A program made the position numbers and the translations under genes. A stretch of 64,000 nt of DNA from Anaerolineaceae bacterium UBA5404 (GTDB taxonomy: Bacteria > Chloroflexota > Anaerolineae > Anaerolineales > Anaerolineaceae): NCBI GenBank assembly GCA_002409625.1, contig DHNY01000011.1, positions 1 to 64,000 on the forward strand. The letters run 5' to 3'. Below are positions 54,677 through 62,600 of this stretch, piece after piece. Under the pieces are notes generated by a model that was not told the origin of the DNA, did not search any database, and worked only from the letters and a program-made list of their open reading frames with translations. How positions within the stretch are numbered: position 1 is the first letter of the stretch; each line of letters begins with the position of its first letter.

Positions 54677-56089
54677 ATGTTACAGTTACCCTACCAACAA
54701 ACCGCTACAACAACCTCAGCACATCTGGCACAAACGATGACTTTGCTAAGTCTCAGCGCTGCTGAACTACAAGAGAAAATTGAGTCCGAACTGGCTTCCA
54801 ATCCCGCGCTTGAATTGGTCGAAGAGCGTCGCTGTCCAATGTGTAAGCGTTTGTTGGCTTCTCATGGTTCTTGCCCGGTTTGCAGCCAACCATCAGGCTA
54901 TGATTCCGATGAACCAATCGTTTTCATTTCCCCACGGGAAGACTTTTACACCGGCTCTAACCTTGGCACAGAGCAGGTCCCCGAGGACCATTATGCTTCT
55001 GAATCGGTGGATCTTGCCACCTACGTTCTTCGCCAGGTTGCCGCAGATTTGCCCGTGGAAGATCGCTTAATAACGGCATACATCCTCAACCACCTTGATG
55101 ATGATGGCTTCCTGACCACAACCGCGATGGAAGTCGCCCGTTATCACCACCGTTTGCCCTCAGAGGTGAATGAGATTATCGAGCGTTTAAAGCGTTGCGA
55201 TCCAATTGGCGTTTGCTCAGCCAACCCACAGGAAGCCATGCTGGCACAAATTGAGGCATTAGCTGAAACAATCAAAGTGCCTGAATTCACCCGTGAGGTT
55301 ATCCAAGGCTATTTGCCCAAGCTCAGCCACCAAAACTTTTCCGAAATCGCCAAACAGCTGGGCACAAGCAGTCATCAAATCCGTGCAATTTCAAGTTTCG
55401 TCACCGAAAATCTGAACCCTTTTCCGGCGCGGGCACACTGGGGAGACGTGCGTAACCCGAGCCCTATCGCACCAGATGTATTCCATCAACCGGATGTGCT
55501 CATTTATTACCTCAACGAAGACCCCAAAAACCCACTCGTTGTCGAAATCATTTTGCCCATTCGGGGAACTTTGCGGGTCAATCCGATGTTCAAAGCCTCG
55601 ATGAAAGAGATGGATGAAGACAAAGCCGACGAATGGCGTGGAGACATCGAAAAAGCCTCCTTGCTTATCAAGTGCATTCAGCAACGCTCCAACGCTTTGC
55701 GGCTCTTGCTCGAAAAGCTGATGATTTACCAAAAGGACTATATCATTTCAGGTGACAAAGCGATGAAATCCTTAACCCGCGCTAAACTTGCAAAAGAACT
55801 GGATGTACACGAATCAACCATTTCAAGAGCGGTTTCAGCTAAAACAGTGCAGCTACCCAACAAACGCATCGTGCCCATGGCGATTTTCTTTGACCGAAGC
55901 CTCGCTTACCGTGCGGAGATTAAGGATATTATCGAGGCTGAGGATGTTCCCCTGAGTGATTCTGAAATTCAGGACATCCTGGCAGAACAAGGCATCAAAA
56001 TTGCTCGTCGAACGGTGGCAAAATACCGCTCTATGGAAGGCATTTTACCTGCCCATTTACGACAAAAACACAATCAACCGAGGGCATAA
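54677..56089 (+). CDS. rpoN: RNA polymerase sigma-54 factor with Cys4 insertion
   Basis: 470 residues. Region I is glutamine- and leucine-rich (LPYQQTATTTSAHLAQTMTLLSLSAAELQEKIESELASNPALELVEE) and is needed to keep polymerase silent until an AAA+ activator acts. The core-binding region includes DLPVEDRLITAYILNHLDDDGFL. The DNA-binding part has the RpoN box ARRTVAKYR near the C terminus, which reads the -24 element. Unusually, four cysteines C53, C56, C66 and C69 (CPMC-x9-CPVC) lie right after region I and look like a zinc knuckle. AGGA precedes the ATG. The gene is followed after three bases by a sensor kinase and then its activator. Sigma-54 requires such an activator, so the locus appears self-sufficient. 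Confidence 0.95.
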   Translation: MLQLPYQQTATTTSAHLAQTMTLLSLSAAELQEKIESELASNPALELVEERRCPMCKRLLASHGSCPVCSQPSGYDSDEPIVFISPREDFYTGSNLGTEQVPEDHYASESVDLATYVLRQVAADLPVEDRLITAYILNHLDDDGFLTTTAMEVARYHHRLPSEVNEIIERLKRCDPIGVCSANPQEAMLAQIEALAETIKVPEFTREVIQGYLPKLSHQNFSEIAKQLGTSSHQIRAISSFVTENLNPFPARAHWGDVRNPSPIAPDVFHQPDVLIYYLNEDPKNPLVVEIILPIRGTLRVNPMFKASMKEMDEDKADEWRGDIEKASLLIKCIQQRSNALRLLLEKLMIYQKDYIISGDKAMKSLTRAKLAKELDVHESTISRAVSAKTVQLPNKRIVPMAIFFDRSLAYRAEIKDIIEAEDVPLSDSEIQDILAEQGIKIARRTVAKYRSMEGILPAHLRQKHNQPRA

Positions 56090-56092
56090 TCT

Positions 56093-58066
56093 GTGCAAGC
56101 CAGGTTGCCCTTACTAAACACCAAGCAACAGAGCTCAAACGAGCTTGAATTTCTTCAACACTCTCAAATTTTAGAGCTTATTCCTGCCGCTGCCCTGATT
56201 TATAAGCGCGATTCTGACGAGCTGCTCTTTGCGAACAAAAAGTTCCTGGAATTAAGCCGTATAGCTCAAAATGAGCTGGCTTACATGCAACTCAAAGACT
56301 TGATCCCATATGAAACAGACACCAATGTCACCCTTGACGAGCCACGGGAAACGGCTATACGCATCGCCAGTGGAGACATACTGCAAACCGCCATGCGTGT
56401 TTTTTCTCTCAACCTGACCAATTCCTTGGTTGTGCTTGCGTTTTATCCACCGGATATTGAGAAAAAGCATGATGAGGAAATTGCCCAGGATGACTTGCTC
56501 AAGATGATGGATCATTACTCCTCATTGAGCCGTCTGAATGAGCAAAGCTCTACCAAAAAGCTGTTTTTAACCTGCACAGAAATCGCCAAAAAAGCACTCA
56601 ATGCCCCAATTGTGGGCTTATATTTATCCCAAGGTCAAGCCAACGCAGCTTTTGTGAAAGAGAACCTTCCCTCTGGCTTCAATTGTGAACAATTACCCAA
56701 AAAAGTGAGTATCGAAACCAGCTCAATTCCAGCCTATGACTTTTTATGGCAAACAACTGATAAACCCGAACACGCTTTACATGAATTTACACTCGCAAAA
56801 GATTATAACTACGCGGTCTTTTTACCCATCCGGGATGAGCAAAAATGCCATGCCATCCTTTTTGCCACTGGACTAACCCCGATTCCCAGCATCGCTACCA
56901 TGCGGTTTTTATCTTTGCTGGCATCGCACAGCGCAACCGCGCTTGGCAAACTCCACGCGCTTGAAAACGCCAGCAAACGCCTGCAAACCATGCGTCATGT
57001 TGTGCAAATTGATCGCGGGGTAACTGAAAACATGAGCGAAGGGCTCATCATTCTCACACCCGATCTGCGCATCGCTGAAATGAATTCAGCGGCAGAAAAC
57101 ATCCTGGGCTATGCCAGCAAGGAAGTATTTTTGCAAGAAATTGAACTGGTTCTGATTGGCAATGAAAGCCTCGGCAAACTTTACAAATCTGCCCAGCAAG
57201 GCATTAGCACCATTGCCGGCACAAACCTGATGCTCAATGACCGCAGAGGCAATGCTTTCCCTGCACAGCTCACCTGTGTTCCTGTCATTCTGGACGAAGA
57301 AGTCAAGAGCATAATCATTCTCCTCAGGGATTTAAGCCAAACGGAACAGCTCCTTCAGCACAGCAAACAGCTTGAACAACGTGCCTTTTTGGGCGAAGTT
57401 TCTGCTGTTTTTGCGCATGAAGTTAAAAACCCAATCAACAGCATTTCGACAGGCTTACAGTTTATGGGCATGAACATGTCACCCGAGGATCCCAATTACA
57501 AACTGGTAATGCGTTTGCAACAAGATTGCCAACGTTTAACCCACCTGACCGATTCAACCTTAACTTTCGCCAAGCCGGTTGAATATCAACCTTTGCCCTT
57601 AGACCTCACAGCCTTACTGGAAAACATTTTAGAACGTTGGGCTCCGCGCATGACCCGCCTTAACATCGAATACCTTTTTGAATCAAACCCTCAAAAAGCG
57701 ATTGTAAACGCCGATGGTCGTGCCATTGAACAAGTTTTTGTAAACCTCATCAGCAACAGCATTCAAGCTATGGATCCCGATGGAGGCACGCTGAGTATCA
57801 AAATCCAAGCCGCGCCAGACAGCTTACCACCTCAATATGAGGTGAGCGTTACTGACTCAGGTCCGGGCATCCCAGAAGACATCATCAAACACATTTTTGA
57901 GCCTTTCCAGACGACAAAATCAACTGGAACCGGGCTGGGTTTAGCCATCACCAAGCGCATTGTAACCGCGCATAAAGGCAATATTTTTGTTGAAAGCTAC
58001 CCGGGTGGTACAATGTTCCGCGTTTTACTACCTATGGCAAGCACAAAGGAGAAAAATGACAATTAG
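56093..58066 (+). CDS. soluble NtrB-like sensor histidine kinase (PAS, GAF, PAS, HisKA, HATPase)
   Basis: 657 residues, beginning at a GTG three bases after the rpoN stop, with GAGGG upstream. No membrane helix is seen, so it senses a cytoplasmic signal. Residues about 25-125 are PAS-like, about 150-300 GAF-like and about 315-430 a second PAS. The phosphoacceptor is His442 in FAHEVKNPINSI, typical of the NtrB type. The ATPase part has FVNLISNSIQAM, DSGPGIPED, FQTTKSTGTGLGLAI. It should phosphorylate the response regulator encoded next, whose gene overlaps its last codons by 11 bases. The signal is unknown. Confidence 0.9.
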   Translation: MQARLPLLNTKQQSSNELEFLQHSQILELIPAAALIYKRDSDELLFANKKFLELSRIAQNELAYMQLKDLIPYETDTNVTLDEPRETAIRIASGDILQTAMRVFSLNLTNSLVVLAFYPPDIEKKHDEEIAQDDLLKMMDHYSSLSRLNEQSSTKKLFLTCTEIAKKALNAPIVGLYLSQGQANAAFVKENLPSGFNCEQLPKKVSIETSSIPAYDFLWQTTDKPEHALHEFTLAKDYNYAVFLPIRDEQKCHAILFATGLTPIPSIATMRFLSLLASHSATALGKLHALENASKRLQTMRHVVQIDRGVTENMSEGLIILTPDLRIAEMNSAAENILGYASKEVFLQEIELVLIGNESLGKLYKSAQQGISTIAGTNLMLNDRRGNAFPAQLTCVPVILDEEVKSIIILLRDLSQTEQLLQHSKQLEQRAFLGEVSAVFAHEVKNPINSISTGLQFMGMNMSPEDPNYKLVMRLQQDCQRLTHLTDSTLTFAKPVEYQPLPLDLTALLENILERWAPRMTRLNIEYLFESNPQKAIVNADGRAIEQVFVNLISNSIQAMDPDGGTLSIKIQAAPDSLPPQYEVSVTDSGPGIPEDIIKHIFEPFQTTKSTGTGLGLAITKRIVTAHKGNIFVESYPGGTMFRVLLPMASTKEKNDN

Positions 58067-59231
58067 CATACTGGTCGTTGACGATGAAGAAACTGCACGC
58101 ATGGTTATCAGTGAATTTTTACGCTCGAAAGGCTATGAAGTGTTGGAGGCAGGCACCTTGGGAGAAGCCCGAAACATCGTAAAAGATGGAAACGCAGATC
58201 TTATCATCCTTGATGTCCAGCTGCCCGATGGCTACGGACCACACCTCTTGGATGAAGTTGGACGTTTGCCCATGCGACCACAAGTTATTATCATCACCGC
58301 GCATGGTGAGGTCAGCATGGCAGTGGATGCCATGAAAGCCGGCGCGCAGGATTTTATCGAAAAACCACTTGACCTGATCAAACTGGAAGCTGCCGTAAAA
58401 AGAGCGACTGAAGTCATCAGCATGCGCCGTGAGCTCAATCATTGGCGTGCTTCGCAAGGCAAAAATGAGGAGTTTATCATCGGTTCATCGTCCCAGATGA
58501 ACCATGCTATCGAGCTTGCCCGCCGCGCGTCTGAAATGGGTGTTTCTGCACTGATAACCGGACCAACAGGCACTGGTAAAGAGGTGCTGGCGCGCTTTAT
58601 ACACCAAAGCGGACCACGCGCGAACAAGCCTTTTATCGACATTAACTGCCCTGCCATCCAACCCACCATGTTTGAATCCGAGCTATTCGGGCATGAAGCG
58701 GGTGCCTTCACCGGTGCCACACAGCGCAGAAACGGTTTGATGGAAATTGCTGACGGAGGCATTTTATTCCTGGACGAAATCTCTTCCATGCCAGTAGACC
58801 TACAAGCCAAATTCTTGCGCGCGCTTGAAGAAAGATCTTTCAGACGCGTTGGAGGCACGAAACTGATTAAAGTTGACGTGCAAATTATCGCCGCTTCAAA
58901 CCGCAACCTGCGTGAGATGATTGACAAGCATGAATTCCGCGAAGATCTCTACTACCGCCTCAAAGTTGTCGACCTTGATTTACCCACCCTTGCAGAGCGC
59001 AAAGACGATATCCCAGACCTGGTTGGCTACTTTGTGCGACGCTTCAACATGCGTCAGGGCTCAAACATCATCGACGTAAGCCCGCGGGCAATGCAAGCCA
59101 TGATGAACTATGACTGGCCCGGCAACATTCGGGAACTAAGCAACACCATAGAAAGGGCAATTTTATTCTGCGATGACCCGGTTATTGACCTCAATCATTT
59201 ACCTTTAGAAATCATCAATTACGGAAAGTAA
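58056..59231 (+). CDS. NtrC-family sigma-54 activator lacking a DNA-binding domain
   Basis: 391 residues from the ATG at 58056, overlapping the kinase gene by 11 bases and preceded by GGAG. A longer frame to 57987 has no such site. The receiver domain (about 1-118) has the acidic pair in VVDDEETA, the phosphorylation site D53 in LDVQLPDG and a lysine in IEKPLD. The AAA+ domain has Walker A GPTGTGKE (169-176), the sigma-54 contact loop GAFTGA (216-221), FLDEIS and the arginine-finger region. The chain ends at LNHLPLEIINYGK just after the AAA+ lid, about 60-80 residues earlier than NtrC, so the Fis-type helix-turn-helix is missing. The stop is followed only by the sigma-54 promoter region, leaving no room for it. 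It may activate from solution, as for chlamydial CtcC-type proteins. Confidence 0.93.
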   Translation: MTISILVVDDEETARMVISEFLRSKGYEVLEAGTLGEARNIVKDGNADLIILDVQLPDGYGPHLLDEVGRLPMRPQVIIITAHGEVSMAVDAMKAGAQDFIEKPLDLIKLEAAVKRATEVISMRRELNHWRASQGKNEEFIIGSSSQMNHAIELARRASEMGVSALITGPTGTGKEVLARFIHQSGPRANKPFIDINCPAIQPTMFESELFGHEAGAFTGATQRRNGLMEIADGGILFLDEISSMPVDLQAKFLRALEERSFRRVGGTKLIKVDVQIIAASNRNLREMIDKHEFREDLYYRLKVVDLDLPTLAERKDDIPDLVGYFVRRFNMRQGSNIIDVSPRAMQAMMNYDWPGNIRELSNTIERAILFCDDPVIDLNHLPLEIINYGK

Positions 59232-59252
59232 AAGCCTCAAAAATGCTTGGTT

Positions 59253-59268
59253 TGGCATGTTAGTTGCA
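59253..59268 (+). promoter_or_regulatory. sigma-54 (-24/-12) promoter of the membrane-protein/TPR genes
   Basis: TGGCATG at 59253-59259, four bases, then TTGCA at 59264-59268. The GG (59254-59255) and GC (59266-59267) dinucleotides have exactly ten bases between them, the strict sigma-54 spacing. The start would be near 59279, 24 bases before the ATG at 59303. It lies directly behind the genes for sigma-54 and its activator. Confidence 0.83.
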
Positions 59269-59302
59269 ACATGGTATATGAAGGACCAATAGAGGAGTTA
59301 CT

Positions 59303-59635
59303 ATGTTTGAAAACAATGTCCAAATAATCATGTCAATTGGCGGTTTAGTCTTTGCACTTGGCATCGTCTGTCTGGTAATCAGCATCATTATTCTCGCCCG
59401 GCAAGCGATGAACAAAAACATTCGCACCATTGCTGAATCTACCGCCAAGCTAGCTCAAAAAGGACTTACCGATGGCGTTTCTGGTTTGGTTGGGAACGCT
59501 TCTATGCTTCTGAGTTCACTCAATGACCTCACCCAATCTAACACCGGCATTGGCATCTTTTTTGTCTTTTTAAGCATCGCTTTGCTGGCTGTTGCATACT
59601 TTTTACTGAAACCGATTTTGTTCGGTGCTGCTTAA
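59303..59635 (+). CDS. small membrane protein with two helices, unknown function
   Basis: 110 residues: a helix at about 8-33 (IIMSIGGLVFALGIVCLVISIIIL), a loop of about 50 residues (KNIRTIAESTAKLAQKGLTDG and NASMLLSSLNDLTQSN, amphipathic), and a second helix at about 84-106. I recognise no family. A hairpin topology is expected, with the loop on one side of the membrane. GAGGAG lies before the ATG, and a near-consensus sigma-54 promoter lies 35 bp upstream, so expression is likely tied to the adjacent kinase/activator pair. The giant TPR gene starts 16 bp after its stop with its own strong ribosome-binding site, so both are probably made together. Confidence 0.8.
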   Translation: MFENNVQIIMSIGGLVFALGIVCLVISIIILARQAMNKNIRTIAESTAKLAQKGLTDGVSGLVGNASMLLSSLNDLTQSNTGIGIFFVFLSIALLAVAYFLLKPILFGAA

Positions 59636-59651
59636 GCAAAAGGAGGGCAAA

Positions 59652-62600
59652 ATGGGTATTCAATGGTTTTTAAACCATCTCAACACATATTTTAATGCAG
59701 AAGACAAACGCGATCTCATCCTGTCTTACAGGCGGGACCCATTGGTCTGGAAAGCCATTCTTACAATCGAACATCCCGAGGATTGGATTGCCTTAGCGGG
59801 CAACAATCTTTTTAATTGGCAAGTTGCAAAATTTGCCCTTTTCACCCTCAGACAAACTTTATTTGACGAAGACTACCGTGATCTGGATACAGACATACCC
59901 GAAGACCTGCATCACAAAAGCGAGCGCTTGTTAGAAGCCATCCGCACAACTGGACTGGAACCAAACAATCTTGCTGATGCCGGCTTGCTGGCTTTGGCTT
60001 TACGTAATTTACGACTTGAGGATGATGGTTGGCACAATCTGCCCGAATTCCTGAGCTTGGGCAATCGCCGCCTTGACACCTGGAAAACAGCCTTTGTGGT
60101 CTTACCTGCCCTCGTTCCTGATTTAGACCAAGCCTTCACAACCCTCATTGACCAATCAACGCCACAAAACGTCGACGCAATTATTGCAATAATCCTGCAC
60201 GTAACAAACACCCAAAACTTGCCGGAAAACGAGCGCTATCAGCTTTACACCTGGCTGGCGTTGGATGCCGGCATGGATTTCCAATTGGGTTTGTTGAAGC
60301 AATTGAACGACTATGAGTCACCGGCTTTCATCCGCCTCTTAGCAAGCTCATTCCTGGATTCCGAAGCTGAACATGATGAAGCAGATAACAGTTTTACTCA
60401 CATTTGTTCGCTGCGAAAACGCGCTTTACTAAAGCAAATTGCCGGATTAAACGATGAGTCTGTTGACACCGTTCAGGAAGTTCAGCAGCGTTTTCAAACA
60501 TTACGGGCTTCCTTCTTGAATAACCTTGCCAAAGACCTTGAAAAAATTCAACCAGAAGAAGCAAGAAAAACCTGGGAAGAAGTGCTCAGCCTGGATCCGG
60601 ATAACGAAACCTACATCAGCCAATATGCTGAGTTTCTCATAGTTGAAGGAGATGTTCACCAGGCACTTTACCTGCTCAACACCCTATCCGATCGATCCGC
60701 GACCATGCTCTATGCCCTGCGTTACCCAGAATTTGCAGCCATCCTGCCTGGTGGTACGTTTGAGATGGACCCTGATCAAATGCCTCAGCTTTTGGCTAAT
60801 CAAAAATCGCGGTTTTTAGAGCTGTCCGATAAGTATCAAGCCGCAGAGCTTGCCTTTGAGCAGAAAAATTATGACTTGGCTTCTGAAATGATAAACAAGG
60901 CACTTATCGAAAACCCAAATCATTTGGACTCGATAAAATTAGCCGGGCAAATCAATCAACGTTTAGCCAATTTGCAATCTGCAATCCAAAATTATGCTTT
61001 GCTTTCTACGCTTGAAACCGAAAACGCAGAGTACAAAAACGAACTAACCCAGCTTTACATCCAAGCGCACGAACCACAAAAAGCACTTGAAACTTTTGGC
61101 GAACTCATCCAATCTAATGCTTACCCGTCAAGAGATGACATGCTCTACTATGCCAACCTTGGTATCAATGCCGGGCAACCAGAATTGGCAATCCCAATTG
61201 CTAAAAACTTTCTCGCCCAGGATTCGCTGGACGGTGAGGCAATGGTCATTCTTGCCGAAGCTTATATCAAAAGTGACCGCAACGAAGAAGCTCGTGACTT
61301 ACTGAGCCAGGCTTCCGCGCTTGCTCCAGAAAAACCAGCCAGCTGGTTGGCTCTAGCCCGCATTTGGACTATTCTGGGCGAAAACGACTCTGCCCTTAGC
61401 GCTTTACAAAAAGCCCAGGTCGCTTTGCCACAAGACGCCCAAATCCTAACCGCACTTGGCAAGCTTTATCTTGAGCAAGGTCAGGCATCAGAAGCGGTCT
61501 CAACCCTCAAACAAGCCATACAGCTGGAGGCAGACAACCTTGAAGCCAGCATCGCCCTAACCTCAGCCCTGCTTATGCGAGGCAACAGCGAAGAAGCATG
61601 GGAAACTATCCAGGCTTTTGAAAATGATTACAGCACTAATCCTCAACTTGCTCTGGTGCTGGCTGAAACCCTCGCCGCAAGAAATGAAACCCAACGGGCG
61701 AACACCATTTACAAATTCGCCTGGCAAAGTTTACGTTCCAACGAAGCTCTGCTGGCATACATGCAAAACCTGCTCAACCAAATTGAACCCGACCTTGAAG
61801 AATCCAAAGCCGTTTTGGATGACCTCAACACGCTACTGCCCACACTGCAAGACCGCAACGCAACTTACGACGCCAGCTTTGAGATGAAACTAGTTGAAAG
61901 TGACGTAAAAGCGCAATTGGGACAGCTGCAAGAGGCTTACGAAGACTACCAGTATCTGCTTGACCTGCCAGAAGCCAAGGCGCCTCGTTTTTATCAGCAC
62001 CTGCAACGGCAGCTTGGTTTGGTGGCACTGGACCTCGGCTTTGAGGATATTAGCATGGCATCTCTACAAGAGGCTATTTCCTTCAACCCCAATGATCTCG
62101 CCTCGCGACATGCGCTCTCGCAAGCTTATCTCAAATCCGATTTACAGGAAAAAGCAATAGAAAGCGCACAAACCGCCTTACAGCTTGCCCCAACAGACAC
62201 GAACAATGTGCTTTGGTTCAGCAAATTTATGCAGGCTAATCAAAGACCCCATGACGCAATTCAAGCGCTAAAAGATGCTATTTACCTTCGCCCAGAAGAA
62301 CAAATCTTACACCTCTCACTGGCAAGGGTTTATCTGGCACAAAACGCACTGGACGAATCTAAAATCACTTTATCCAAAATGCTCGAAACCGCCGATATTC
62401 CTACTGCGGATTATTTGAACATTGCCAAACTCTATGCCCGTATGGATGTAAACCAACTGGCAACTGACATTTTGCAACGCGCGATTGATGAAAATGAAAA
62501 TCCAAGCTTTGTTGAAAGCTGTCAGATCACTTACAAGCTTTTGGACCTTCAGCAAAGTGTAAAAGCTTTGAGTTTCTTAAACAAAATAAGGCAAAAACAT

